From NCBI GenBank assembly GCA_947493005.1, contig CANLOY010000003.1, forward strand, positions 732,319-796,318: a stretch of 64,000 bases of DNA, in the 5' to 3' direction. Source of the stretch: an uncultured Roseivirga sp. GTDB taxonomy: Bacteria; Bacteroidota; Bacteroidia; Cytophagales; Cyclobacteriaceae. Under the pieces are notes generated by a model. The model had not been told where the DNA came from, did not search any database, and saw nothing but the letters and a program-made list of their open reading frames with translations. The position numbers were made by a program, and so were the translations under genes. Position 1 is the first letter of the stretch. Every line of letters starts with the position of its first letter. Positions 9,010-18,517 of the stretch are shown here, in pieces.

Positions 9010-10227
9010 TTGACTTTTTCAGAACTCAAATTACATGAAGACGTGCTATCCGGATTGGATGCTATGGGCTTCGAGAAACCAACACCTATTCAGGAGGCTG
9101 CTATTCCCTTAATCATTGACAACAAGGACATTATTGGTTGCGCTCAAACAGGTACAGGAAAGACTGCGGCCTTTCTATTACCATTAATGCACAAAATTGC
9201 AGCCAACGATATTTCTGATGAACATATCAATACTATGATTATCTGTCCAACTCGTGAATTGGCAGTACAGATTGATCAGCAACTAGAAGGTTTGGGTTAC
9301 TTTAGCGGAGTCACTTCACTCCCAGTATATGGAGGTGGAGATGGTGCCGACTTCGCCAGAGAAAAGAATGCACTGGCTAAGGGAACGCATATCGTAATTG
9401 GAACTCCAGGTAAACTAATATCTCACCTCAACCTGGGATATGTAAAAGTAGACCAGCTGCAGCACCTTGTCCTGGATGAAGCCGACAGAATGCTGGACAT
9501 GGGCTTTCATGATGACATTATGAAAATCATTGGTCACTTGCCAAAGGAGCGCCAGAACCTATTGTTCTCTGCTACTATGGCTCCAAAGATCAGAAAAATG
9601 GCCAAAGCCATTTTACAAGACCCCGAAGAAATCAACATCTCCATTTCTAAGCCTTCTGAAAAAATTACTCAAGTAGCATTCCTGGCTTACGATGCGCAGA
9701 AAATAGATTTGGTGAAACATCTTTTAAGGTATAATGACATTCCAAGCCTTGTCATTTTTACTTCCAGAAAAACCAAAGTAAGAGACATTACAAGAGCACT
9801 TCAGAAAGAAGGATTTGAAGCTAAAGGAATCTCCAGTGACCTGGAGCAAACTGCCAGAGAAGATATCCTTAGAGAATTTAAAAATAAGCAGCTACCAATC
9901 ATTGTAGCCACTGATGTGATCTCGCGTGGAATTGATGTCGATAACATCGATATGGTGATTAATTATGATGTACCAGGTGACGCTGCAGACTATGTGCACA
10001 GAATAGGAAGAACCGCTCGTGCTTCCTCTGAAGGTGAAGCAGTAACCTTCATCAATGAAGAAGATCAGGAAAACTTCCAGAAGATTGAGCAGCTCATTGA
10101 AAAGGAAGTGAGAAAAGTGCCCATGCCTGCATCAATCGGAGATGGCCCCGAATACAACCCAAAAAAATATTCCGGTGGAGGCAAAAGGAAACCTTATAAA
10201 GGAAATAGAAAGTATAAAAAAAGGTAA
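9010..10227 (+). CDS. DEAD-box ATP-dependent RNA helicase (RhlE-like)
   Basis: All helicase motifs are present: Q motif PTPIQEAA, motif I AQTGTGKT, Ia PTRELA, Ib TPGKL, II DEAD (VLDEADRMLDMGF), III SAT, IV IFTSRK, V ATDVISRGID and VI HRIGRTAR. A basic, Gly-rich tail ends in KPYKGNRKYKKR, typical of RNA-binding extensions. The start is TTG at 9010: it gives MTFSELKLHEDVLSGLDAMGF, which matches the conserved family N-terminus, while the next in-frame ATG would remove part of the Q-motif region. The likely role is RNA remodelling in ribosome assembly or cold adaptation. A strong terminator follows. Confidence 0.93.
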   Translation: MTFSELKLHEDVLSGLDAMGFEKPTPIQEAAIPLIIDNKDIIGCAQTGTGKTAAFLLPLMHKIAANDISDEHINTMIICPTRELAVQIDQQLEGLGYFSGVTSLPVYGGGDGADFAREKNALAKGTHIVIGTPGKLISHLNLGYVKVDQLQHLVLDEADRMLDMGFHDDIMKIIGHLPKERQNLLFSATMAPKIRKMAKAILQDPEEINISISKPSEKITQVAFLAYDAQKIDLVKHLLRYNDIPSLVIFTSRKTKVRDITRALQKEGFEAKGISSDLEQTAREDILREFKNKQLPIIVATDVISRGIDVDNIDMVINYDVPGDAADYVHRIGRTARASSEGEAVTFINEEDQENFQKIEQLIEKEVRKVPMPASIGDGPEYNPKKYSGGGKRKPYKGNRKYKKR

Positions 10228-10252
10228 GCTGTTAATTAGCTTACCTTTTTTT
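10222..10252 (+). terminator. Rho-independent terminator after the DEAD-box helicase
   Basis: AGGTAAGCT (10222-10230) pairs with AGCTTACCT (10238-10246), followed by a run of T. The first arm overlaps the last codons of the helicase gene. It is flanked by A on the 5' side, so it may act in both directions. Confidence 0.9.
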
Positions 10253-10336
10253 ACCACAATACAGCCTCAACTAATTAGTGGTTTATGTAAAAAAACCTGC
10301 CTTCTTGGCTTTTAATGAGAATATTAATGGAAACTC

Positions 10337-10906
10337 TTAAACCAAAGACTGATGCCACTCTATTTTAGTAATAATATTGGTAGTGGTATTGTATTCGAAA
10401 GAAAGAGAAGCATCACCATACTGGTAATGGAGTAATACCTGACTGGTATTAGGCCATCTTTGTGATTTGAGTTTATGTCTTTTGCTATAAGCATCTGGGT
10501 GCACAGGCATTAATTTCGAGACATGGTCTCCCACCTTAATTATATGCCCCTTTATCTTAAAAACAAAATCAGCATTGGTAATGGTTAAACGTCCCAACTT
10601 AAATTCACCTAATTGATTGCTATAATATATTTCAACCCCTGACTTTCTGACAAAGCACTCAGTTCCTACAAACTCATCGGTAGTGCAGGAAGGCAGACCA
10701 GCACCTAAAACAGCCAACTGGGACCAACTACCATTAACAGGTTGGTTATAGATTTTGTCCAAACTCAGATTTTGAGAAGATTGAGAATTGATTACTTGAA
10801 TGGTTTTATCATCCTCAAGACTTAAAATGCCTGAAATATTACTTTGTGCTCTACTGATGTTGACTGTGATTAATATCAGGACTAATGGAATTAATATCTT
10901 TTTCAT
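10337..10906 (-). CDS. Secreted protein, unknown function
   Basis: The protein starts MKKILIPLVLILITVNISRA, a clear signal peptide with a probable cut after ...SRAQ. The mature part (about 165 aa) is beta-rich and ends with a segment YGDASLSFEYNTTTNIITKI. The ATG at 10906 is preferred over one 9 bp upstream, because that one would overlap the preceding gene. It lies 2 bp downstream of the M23 lipoprotein gene and is probably cotranscribed. I recognise no family. Confidence 0.7.
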   Translation of the reverse strand: MKKILIPLVLILITVNISRAQSNISGILSLEDDKTIQVINSQSSQNLSLDKIYNQPVNGSWSQLAVLGAGLPSCTTDEFVGTECFVRKSGVEIYYSNQLGEFKLGRLTITNADFVFKIKGHIIKVGDHVSKLMPVHPDAYSKRHKLKSQRWPNTSQVLLHYQYGDASLSFEYNTTTNIITKIEWHQSLV

Positions 10907-10908
10907 AT

Positions 10909-12189
10909 TTAACATTTAGTGGATGCTATTGCATTACCGTTGTTATCAAATTTAGTTTTAATATACTCCTCAGGATTCTTTTTAGTAGCCGATCCCCAAT
11001 GAGGACCTTCTCTTACTTCTATATGCAAATGCTGTACAGCACCATCACCTTTAGCCGTCTTCAAATTCCCTGAATCACCTGCTCTCCCTAGTATTTTACC
11101 AGCAGATACCCTGCCAGTTTTTGGAGGTTGGGTAGCCAAGTGTGCATAGAGCACCATTACTGTTTTACCATTGACTACGGATTTTATTATTGTCCAGTAA
11201 CCCCATCCTTCAGCCTGATACCCACTATTGAGTACAGTACCAGAATACATAGAATAGACGTTGTCCCCTAAATCATTCTTTAAATCCAGACCATCATGTT
11301 TTTTATTACTTCCATCTTTGTGTTTTCTGACATCTGGACCAAACCGTCCTCCTTTAACTCCTGAGTTTTTTTGCGGTGCAATTTCGGGATTTTTGATTGG
11401 ATTTTCTTTGCATGGCTTTTTAGGGTCTATATTGGTATTTCTGGGGCTTGAGCCACCACTACCACCGCCTCCGGAACGTCCCCAGTCCATAACAACCGGG
11501 GTTGAAGGAACATATTCCCAGTGATATGTGCTCCAGCAATTTTCAACACCTTCTTCATCTCCATCTTTGTTGGTGTAGGTGCATATTACACCATCTTCTA
11601 CTTGTACAAAGCCCATTGGCGAACTTGTATCTGTACCATCTGTCGATATCGTTGAATTAACCGCACCAGAGTAATCATTGACAGCACCAATAATATCTGA
11701 GAAATCATTGTCTTGATCAATGCCAAAAATCCTATAGTCCAGAACAACAAAAAGTTGGGCAAGCATAGCTATACCAGGTATTTCCTGTTCTGTTGGTCTG
11801 GGAAGGTTTTGAAGGCTTCCTCTGACAATCATTCCAAACTTAAGTATATTATCGTTTTCAGTAGCTATGATTATGCCCTCAGTGTGCTCACTTTTATCGG
11901 TATAAATAGGAATAAAAGCTACATTTTCATCAAATTCTGATTTAAAGTATGCAATATCTTCAAAATGCAGATATCCGAGGGGTTCAGCAATTTGATCACC
12001 AACATCATCAGTATCAAGAAGCTCTTTAATTCTATTAAGAAAAGTTTTTTTTTCTGTTTTCTGATTTAATTCCTTAGAAAGTATAGATGCAGGTATTTCA
12101 TCTATACTTTGCTGACATCCGATCATTAACAATATTACCACCAAACAACATGACCAGAGGTATTTCTTATTTTCGATGTTCTTTTGCAT
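10909..12189 (-). CDS. M23-family (LytM) peptidase lipoprotein
   Basis: The N-terminus has a hydrophobic stretch ending in the lipobox LMIGC, so the protein is probably lipid-anchored. The first 230 residues are a variable region, then a Gly/Ser linker (GGGGSGGSS). The C-terminal domain carries the zinc ligands of M23 endopeptidases: HDGLD, YAHL and HLHIEV, in the order H-x3-D, H, H-x-H. Such enzymes cleave peptidoglycan cross-bridges or act as cell-division regulators. The ATG at 12189 is chosen, as 8 residues further upstream add nothing conserved. The downstream gene follows at once. Confidence 0.82.
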   Translation of the reverse strand: MQKNIENKKYLWSCCLVVILLMIGCQQSIDEIPASILSKELNQKTEKKTFLNRIKELLDTDDVGDQIAEPLGYLHFEDIAYFKSEFDENVAFIPIYTDKSEHTEGIIIATENDNILKFGMIVRGSLQNLPRPTEQEIPGIAMLAQLFVVLDYRIFGIDQDNDFSDIIGAVNDYSGAVNSTISTDGTDTSSPMGFVQVEDGVICTYTNKDGDEEGVENCWSTYHWEYVPSTPVVMDWGRSGGGGSGGSSPRNTNIDPKKPCKENPIKNPEIAPQKNSGVKGGRFGPDVRKHKDGSNKKHDGLDLKNDLGDNVYSMYSGTVLNSGYQAEGWGYWTIIKSVVNGKTVMVLYAHLATQPPKTGRVSAGKILGRAGDSGNLKTAKGDGAVQHLHIEVREGPHWGSATKKNPEEYIKTKFDNNGNAIASTKC

Positions 12190-12453
12190 TCCAAATATGA
12201 AATTTAATAACAATTAATGCATTATACATATTTTAATACAGTCCTATGATATCATATGATCAAACTATATTTTTCACCGATAAAAGTCATGAATTAGCAA
12301 ATGAAGAGGCAGGCATCTTCAAACAGAAGGTAATTCAGGTTTTCCTGAGATTTGCAAACTGGTTTAAGTACAGGGAGTAATTGTCTAGTAGAAATGTATT
12401 GTTGATATACGAGACTCTCATTATACCAATTCAAAGTAAGACTGCATTCAAAT
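12190..12453. other. Intergenic region with overlapping palindromes
   Basis: This stretch of about 260 bp has no gene. Two overlapping perfect palindromes lie at 12245-12256 (TATGATATCATA) and 12251-12260 (ATCATATGAT), about 60 bp upstream of the M23 lipoprotein gene. They are possible regulator sites or chance in AT-rich DNA. Confidence 0.3.
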
Positions 12454-12484
12454 AAAAAGACTGCCCTTTCAAGCAGTCTTTTTT
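12454..12484. terminator. Bidirectional terminator downstream of the PadR-linked permease
   Basis: AAAAAGACTGC (12454-12464) pairs perfectly with GCAGTCTTTTT (12473-12483) and is flanked by A-run and T-run. It serves the minus-strand permease ending at 12515. Confidence 0.85.
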
Positions 12485-12514
12485 AGTAACAACACCGTAA
12501 AGTGCAAATATTGT

Positions 12515-15223
12515 CTACTCATACCTTAAGGCCTCAACCGGGTTCTGCTTTGCAGATTTGATGGTTTGAAAACTTATGGTAATTAAGGCAACCATTAAGA
12601 CAATCACCAAGGCAATACCGAATACTAGTGGATCTAAAGAAGTTCTATACTCAAAACCTTGCAACCAACTATTCATAACAAAGTAAATGATTGGCCAGGC
12701 TATAATGTTTGCTACAAGAATCAATATCATAAACTCTCTGGAAAGCATATAGAAAACTCCTTTGACCGAAGCACCCAGTACTTTCCTCACTCCTATCTCT
12801 TTGGTTTTCTGCATTGCTGTAAAAGCAGATAAACCAAACAAACCTAAACAACCAATAATGATCGCCAACACAGAAAATATAGAGAACATTGATTCAAACT
12901 GCTGCTCAGACCTGTATTGATAATTGTAGAATTCATCGAGGAAGAAGTAGTCAAAAGGATTACCAGGGAACACAGCATTCCATTCCATTTCAATTGCCTC
13001 CAGAGCCTGAGGGATAGACTTTTCTTCCACTCGTATCAGAAAATATTCGGCCCAGAATGGGTTTAGAGAAAATGCTGAAGGAGCAGCTTTTACCCTGAGA
13101 GATTCATGGTTATAGTCTTCTACAACACCAACTACGATTCCTGCATCTCCAAAGCTTTCCAACACTACTGTTTTATTAATGATATCTTCCGGGTTCTCAA
13201 ATCCAAGTAGCGATACTGCCGAGCGAGTAACCAAAACTGAAGTATCAGGGTCGCTGGGAAAATCACGTGAAAAGTTTCTTCCGGCAATAATTTTCATTCC
13301 CAGCGTTTCAATCAAGTCGTAATCACCACCAGTAATATCCATCGGGTGAACCTCTCCTTGAGGTTGGTGATATCCTCTCACATCCCCCTGGAACCTCAAC
13401 TTCTTCCCAGGCACCATCCCACTACTGGCAACGGCTACTACACCAGCCTGCTTTCTAAGTTGTTCCTGAAAAGTTGTAATCTGTCTGTTTCTTCCCCCTC
13501 TGGTCGTATCAGCAATGGCAGCCCTTTCTACTACTATTGTTTGTTCCAGGTCAAAACCAAGGTCAGCAGATTGCATGTAGTTCATTTGCTTGGAAACTGT
13601 TAGCGTTCCTACGATGAGTGCTGCAGAGGTTGCAAACTGAAAGATTACCAGTCCCTTTCTTAGGAATACACCTGATCCGGAATTTCGGAATTTACCTTTC
13701 AAAGTACTCACTGGCTTGAAAGATGAAAGTACAATGGCTGGATAAAAGCCTGAGACCAATGAGCCAAAGACAAAAATCACTGATAGTAGTATCCACATTA
13801 ATTGATTACTCCATATTGACACTCCTTCCGGAATTCCACTGATCTGATAAAAGGATGGCATAGCCAAGGCAACTATTCCAAAGGACAATAGTATGGCAAA
13901 GAAATTGACCGTAACGGATTCAAATAGGAATTGTCGAATCAATTGCCCTCTAAGCGAACCCAGTACTTTTCTGATTCCAACTTCTCTCGCCCTATCCAGT
14001 GACCTTGACGTAGCCAGGTTTATATAATTAACCCAGGCTATAATCACTATAAAAACAGCAATAATTGAAAGGAAAGTAATTGGTTCTGAATTTCCGTTTT
14101 GCTCAGCTTCATCCGCTAATTTAGAAGTCAGGTGTATGTCTTCGATTGGCTGTAAGTGAAATGTGTGTTTTGCATTTCTGTCTTTCAACTGAGGCATGTA
14201 CTTGTCCAGCATAGCCGGAAACTTAGCTTCCAAAGCAGCAATATCGGTATTAGGACGTACTTTAATATAGGTATAGAAGTCCTTTCTGACATAACCCGTT
14301 TTATACCTCTCCATTGCACGATCGTACCTTCCATAGATAGTAGGAGTAGAAATCAATACGTCAAACTTCAAATGGGTGTTAGAAGGCCTATCTTTGAAAA
14401 CACCTGTAACCGCGCAGTTTTCATTATTAAAGTCATCATCGCGTAGCCTTAGGCGTTTACCCATTGCAGGCTCGTCACCAAAGTACTTCTTGGCAGTACT
14501 TTCGGAAATTACAATAGTAAATGGTTCAGAAAGGGCTTTTTCAGCATCTCCTGAAATCATTTCCACAGACAACAATGGTAAAACACTGGCACTAGCATAA
14601 AGAAATTTGCGATGCTTAAACTTAACAGGCTGCCCCTGACCTTCCTCATAAGTAATCACCACATTGTTTTTGGACCCCATGTTATACAGGTGCGCCCAAT
14701 CAATTACTTCAGGAAAGTCATTAACCATATCTGGTCCTGCAGGAGGGTAATTTTCAGCACTGTGATATACCTGTTCCCCATTTTGCTCCAACTGAAGACT
14801 TACCCGATAGATATCCTCTGAATCTTTGATAAATTTTTCATAACTGGTTTCGTAGCTCACATAATGAAAAATGAGTAGAGCTCCTGCAATACCAATGGCC
14901 AAACCAGAAATATTGATTAAAGAATAGACCTTATTCTTCATAAGGGCCCTAAGTGTAATTTTTAAATAGTTTGAGAACATGACACTTTTGTTTTTATTAT
15001 GACCTGATTTAAATTTTTCTGCCAATAAGTAGAACCTGAAGGACTTAAGAACAGTCCAGAAGTATACTCTTCGAGCCTTGCCAATCCCTTTTTCATTGGC
15101 ATTAAGCATAAACTCCTCTTCTAAATCTCCTTCAATTTCTTCCAACCACCTTTCAGCACAAAATCGCCTTAAAAACCATCTGGCAAATTTGGGTGGTTTA
15201 AACATTTCATTGTTGTAAGACAT
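12515..15223 (-). CDS. ABC transporter permease, FtsX/MacB type with PadR-linked N-terminal prefix
   Basis: The 902-aa protein opens with about 60 residues (PPKFARWFLRRFCAERWLEE region) typical of the permease prefix found on PadR-associated transporters. It continues with the MacB arrangement: TM1, a large periplasmic domain, FtsX domain with three TM (around residues 380-500), a second periplasmic domain and a second FtsX domain. The last residues are QNPVEALRYE. No ATPase gene is nearby, so a distant MacB-like ATPase must supply energy. The start overlaps the padR gene by 17 bp. Substrate is unknown; efflux or a mechanotransmission role is plausible. Confidence 0.87.
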   Translation of the reverse strand: MSYNNEMFKPPKFARWFLRRFCAERWLEEIEGDLEEEFMLNANEKGIGKARRVYFWTVLKSFRFYLLAEKFKSGHNKNKSVMFSNYLKITLRALMKNKVYSLINISGLAIGIAGALLIFHYVSYETSYEKFIKDSEDIYRVSLQLEQNGEQVYHSAENYPPAGPDMVNDFPEVIDWAHLYNMGSKNNVVITYEEGQGQPVKFKHRKFLYASASVLPLLSVEMISGDAEKALSEPFTIVISESTAKKYFGDEPAMGKRLRLRDDDFNNENCAVTGVFKDRPSNTHLKFDVLISTPTIYGRYDRAMERYKTGYVRKDFYTYIKVRPNTDIAALEAKFPAMLDKYMPQLKDRNAKHTFHLQPIEDIHLTSKLADEAEQNGNSEPITFLSIIAVFIVIIAWVNYINLATSRSLDRAREVGIRKVLGSLRGQLIRQFLFESVTVNFFAILLSFGIVALAMPSFYQISGIPEGVSIWSNQLMWILLSVIFVFGSLVSGFYPAIVLSSFKPVSTLKGKFRNSGSGVFLRKGLVIFQFATSAALIVGTLTVSKQMNYMQSADLGFDLEQTIVVERAAIADTTRGGRNRQITTFQEQLRKQAGVVAVASSGMVPGKKLRFQGDVRGYHQPQGEVHPMDITGGDYDLIETLGMKIIAGRNFSRDFPSDPDTSVLVTRSAVSLLGFENPEDIINKTVVLESFGDAGIVVGVVEDYNHESLRVKAAPSAFSLNPFWAEYFLIRVEEKSIPQALEAIEMEWNAVFPGNPFDYFFLDEFYNYQYRSEQQFESMFSIFSVLAIIIGCLGLFGLSAFTAMQKTKEIGVRKVLGASVKGVFYMLSREFMILILVANIIAWPIIYFVMNSWLQGFEYRTSLDPLVFGIALVIVLMVALITISFQTIKSAKQNPVEALRYE

Positions 15224-15536
15224 ATCCAGGTATTGAGTTCCAAATCTCTTCTCTGAGTGACTTAGCTTCCTTCAGACTTTTCACTCCAAATGGAGTAATG
15301 AAAAAGATTCTCTTACGCTTACCTCCTCTTACCTTGGTTGCCTCTCCCAATCTTGAATTCAAAAACCCCTTTTTCTCTAATCGATAAAGTGTGGAATGAA
15401 TTGCGCTCAGATTGATTGTACGGTTAGTTCTCTTTTCTACTTCTTGTTTTACAGAGATTCCATACCCTTCATCTTCAAGCATGGCTATGGTCAGAAGTAC
15501 GAGTTCCTCAAACTCTCCAAGATAGGTGCCTTTCAT
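15207..15536 (-). CDS. PadR-family transcriptional regulator
   Basis: The 109-aa winged-helix protein contains LGEFEELVLLTIAMLEDEGYG, HSTLYRLEKKGFLNSR and a typical wing GGKRKRIFFITPFG, which together define the PadR family. It overlaps the start of the adjoining permease gene and almost certainly controls that operon, as in many Bacteroidota where PadR precedes permeases bearing the prefix domain. The ligand is unknown. Confidence 0.92.
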   Translation of the reverse strand: MKGTYLGEFEELVLLTIAMLEDEGYGISVKQEVEKRTNRTINLSAIHSTLYRLEKKGFLNSRLGEATKVRGGKRKRIFFITPFGVKSLKEAKSLREEIWNSIPGYVLQQ

Positions 15537-15820
15537 ATTTTACTATTTTGTAAAAAATATAATTGCAAGCTAAATCATTTTCATTAAATATCAAGGCAGC
15601 ATACATATACTCACTCATCAGACTAAAGTATTGCTACTATTTATACGACTCTTGAAATAGAAATTCGTTACAGTTTGGTTGCTTTTTTTTGTAAAACCTC
15701 CATTCCACTCAGCCGAAATCTTTTCCACATAGAGGGTGTTTTGGATCGCTCCTCATCTTTCATTGAACCAGGTGCACTATTCTTCAGACTTTTACATTAC
15801 CAGAACTCAAAATCATCACC
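15537..15820. promoter_or_regulatory. Divergent intergenic region between padR operon and next permease
   Basis: This 284-bp AT-rich region contains no gene. It must hold the promoter of the leftward padR-permease operon and the rightward permease gene. I see no convincing operator or structured RNA. Confidence 0.4.
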
Positions 15821-18289
15821 ATGAAAAACTTTACACTCGCTGTCAGAGTATTACTCAAAAACAAGTTCTACTCACTTCTCAATATTTTAGGGCTTGCCGT
15901 AGGGCTTGCTGTAGCAACTATACTATTTCTGTACATTCAGAGCGATTTGAGCTATGACAAGATGCATAGCAAACATGAGCGTATCTTTCGGGTTACTTCC
16001 ACCTACATTGTGAGCGGAAAAGCTGACAACTACTCTATTACTTCTCAGTTTCTTCCATTTGCACTTCAACAAGAATACAACGAGATAGAAAACTATGTAA
16101 GAATGCGCCCTGCCGGTAAGACATTGTTTAAGTATGGAGATAAAAGCTTTTATGAAAATGGCCTTTTCTATGCCGATTCATCTACTTTCTCAGTCTTCGA
16201 TTATGAACTGTTGATTGGGGACCCAGAGACAATTCTGGACAACCCAAACACTATTATTCTAACTGAAAGCTTAGCAAAGAAGCATTTCGGAGACAGAGAT
16301 CCAATCGGTGAAATACTTGAAACACAGACTGGAAACTTTCAGGTTAACGGAATCATGAAAGATTTACCTGAAAACGTACATATCGGGATTGACGGTCTGA
16401 TGTCTTATGCAACTCTTGAAACAAACAAAGAGTTACTTGCCTTACAAAAACAGCAAGGTGGCCTTTGGCAACCCACTGATTTTGTATTCTTACTTTTTAA
16501 AGAGCCTAAAGGAGCACAAAGTGTTTTAGATCAGTTTTCCAGATTCTACGACAAGCACATGGCACCCTTCCTGCAACAGGCACAGTTGGATTTAGCATTT
16601 GAACCAGCCTTTACCCCTATTGCCGAAATGCACTTCAGTAATAATCCGCCTCAATTTGATTTACCAACTGGAAACAAAAACTACACTTATGTTTTTACTG
16701 CCATTGGTATATTCATTTTACTTCTTGCGTCTATCAACTACATGAACCTGGCTTCGGCTCGTTCCAGTAGTCGTTCAAAAGAAGTTGGTATTCGAAAAGT
16801 ACTCGGTTCAACAAAGGGCAGCCTGGTTACTCAGTTTTTGAGTGAATCCATCATCATTGCTCTGGTTTCTCTCTTACTATCTTTTGGAATAGTGGCCCTT
16901 TTGGTCAATGGAGTGGGCTTAGAGAATCTGTTAGGTAAAACACTGGTTTTTGATCCAATAGGTGACCTGACACTTACTTTAGGTGCTTTAGGCATTACGA
17001 TTCTCATAGGTATTTCCTCAGGGCTATATCCAGCCTTCTACCTATCCGCAATCTCTACCATAAGAGCATTAAAAGGAGTTAATAAAACAGGACCAGGTAG
17101 TATGAACATGAGGAAAGGCCTTGTGGTTTTCCAATTCTTTATCTCTATCGGAGTTATCATTTCTACGCTAATGATGAAGGATCAGATTGAATACCTTAAC
17201 AAGCAAGACCTGGGTTTCAACAAGGACAATGTGGTGATTGTAAATATGCAAGACACTGCGGTAAGCAACCGTATGGACTTTATAAAAGCTGAGTTAGCAA
17301 AAAACCCTAATGTGCTGGGAGTTACGGATGCTATTGTTGTTGGAGGTGATGCTACTCTTGGAAATAATTTATTAGGTGCCAGTAAATCTTTAATAAGAGC
17401 AGAGACGGCTGATTCAGTGAAATCTGATCAGACTTACCCAGTAATGTTCATTGGTGATGATTATGTCAAAACCATGAAGCTTGACCTTGTTGATGGGCGC
17501 GACTTTGATAAGAACCTACCTTCAGACCCTTTAACAGGTGTATTGGTCAATGAGGCAATGGTGAAAAGAATGGGTTGGGAAGAGCCAATAGGTCGTGAAA
17601 TCGGACTTCCGTTTCCAGGCCAAACTCCTAAAGTGATTGGAGTCATCAAAGATTTCAATGCCTTTTCTCTACACACCGATATTGAACCTATGGTGCTCTT
17701 CCACTGGAAGCACAACCCATTTATTACTCAACAAAGCGGAGCACTTCCTTCTTTCCATATTAGTATTAATGGTAATGATTTGAGAGGTACAATGGATTTT
17801 ATTGAACAAACCTTTGTTGAACTGGCTCCGAGGCACCCTTTTGAGTACAGGTTTTTAGATACTCGTGCTGAAGAGCTCTATCGTGCAGACACTCGTCAAA
17901 GTAAACTAACTGGGATGCTTTCCTATATCTGTATTTTTATATCGTGTCTGGGACTTTTAGGGCTGGCATCCTTCAGTACCTCTCAGCGCATCAAAGAGAT
18001 TGGTGTTCGTAAGGTACTTGGTGCATCCATTTTCCAATTGGTATACATGATATTTAAAGATGTGCTCGTACTGATTATCATTGGGTTTGTAATCTCGATA
18101 CCCGTTGCATACTATGTGATTGAGCAATGGCTGCAAGAGTTTGCTTATCAAATGCCACTAGCTCAGACGTTAGCTTTAGCTGCAGCTCTTTCAGGTGTTC
18201 TATCTATACTTGTGGCTTTCTTAACAGTGAGCTATCACTCCTTGAGGGCTGCTATTCAAAACCCTGTAAAAGCGCTTAGGTACGAATAA
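15821..18289 (+). CDS. ABC transporter permease, FtsX/MacB type
   Basis: The 822-aa protein starts MKNFTLAVRVLLKNKFYSLL. It has an N-terminal TM, a MacB periplasmic core domain, an FtsX block with SINYMNLASARSSSRSKEVG and IRKVLGSTKGSL, a second periplasmic domain, and a second FtsX block with ISCLGLLGLASFSTSQRIKE. It ends QNPVKALRYE. It is a clear paralogue of the next gene. It lacks the PadR-type prefix. No ATPase gene adjoins it. A strong terminator follows, so it is its own unit. Confidence 0.88.
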   Translation: MKNFTLAVRVLLKNKFYSLLNILGLAVGLAVATILFLYIQSDLSYDKMHSKHERIFRVTSTYIVSGKADNYSITSQFLPFALQQEYNEIENYVRMRPAGKTLFKYGDKSFYENGLFYADSSTFSVFDYELLIGDPETILDNPNTIILTESLAKKHFGDRDPIGEILETQTGNFQVNGIMKDLPENVHIGIDGLMSYATLETNKELLALQKQQGGLWQPTDFVFLLFKEPKGAQSVLDQFSRFYDKHMAPFLQQAQLDLAFEPAFTPIAEMHFSNNPPQFDLPTGNKNYTYVFTAIGIFILLLASINYMNLASARSSSRSKEVGIRKVLGSTKGSLVTQFLSESIIIALVSLLLSFGIVALLVNGVGLENLLGKTLVFDPIGDLTLTLGALGITILIGISSGLYPAFYLSAISTIRALKGVNKTGPGSMNMRKGLVVFQFFISIGVIISTLMMKDQIEYLNKQDLGFNKDNVVIVNMQDTAVSNRMDFIKAELAKNPNVLGVTDAIVVGGDATLGNNLLGASKSLIRAETADSVKSDQTYPVMFIGDDYVKTMKLDLVDGRDFDKNLPSDPLTGVLVNEAMVKRMGWEEPIGREIGLPFPGQTPKVIGVIKDFNAFSLHTDIEPMVLFHWKHNPFITQQSGALPSFHISINGNDLRGTMDFIEQTFVELAPRHPFEYRFLDTRAEELYRADTRQSKLTGMLSYICIFISCLGLLGLASFSTSQRIKEIGVRKVLGASIFQLVYMIFKDVLVLIIIGFVISIPVAYYVIEQWLQEFAYQMPLAQTLALAAALSGVLSILVAFLTVSYHSLRAAIQNPVKALRYE

Positions 18290-18313
18290 ATTGCATCAAT
18301 AGCTTTACGCTAT

Positions 18314-18352
18314 AGAGGCCGATTCTGTTTTAAAAGAATCGGCCTCTTTTTT
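18314..18352 (+). terminator. Rho-independent terminator after the second permease gene
   Basis: AGAGGCCGATTCT (18314-18326) pairs perfectly over 13 bp with AGAATCGGCCTCT (18335-18347), followed by T6. Confidence 0.93.
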
Positions 18353-18517
18353 ATGTACGATATCGTTCAAAATCTAGTACGAATTCGCACAAACTATCAG
18401 GTAGCTAAAAAGACACAACACAACTAAACAACTGATTATCTATTACTTACAATACAAAATCCATTTTGGTATGTTAAATGTTTGAGGTGCAAGGAGTTAT
18501 TACGACTAAACTATCCT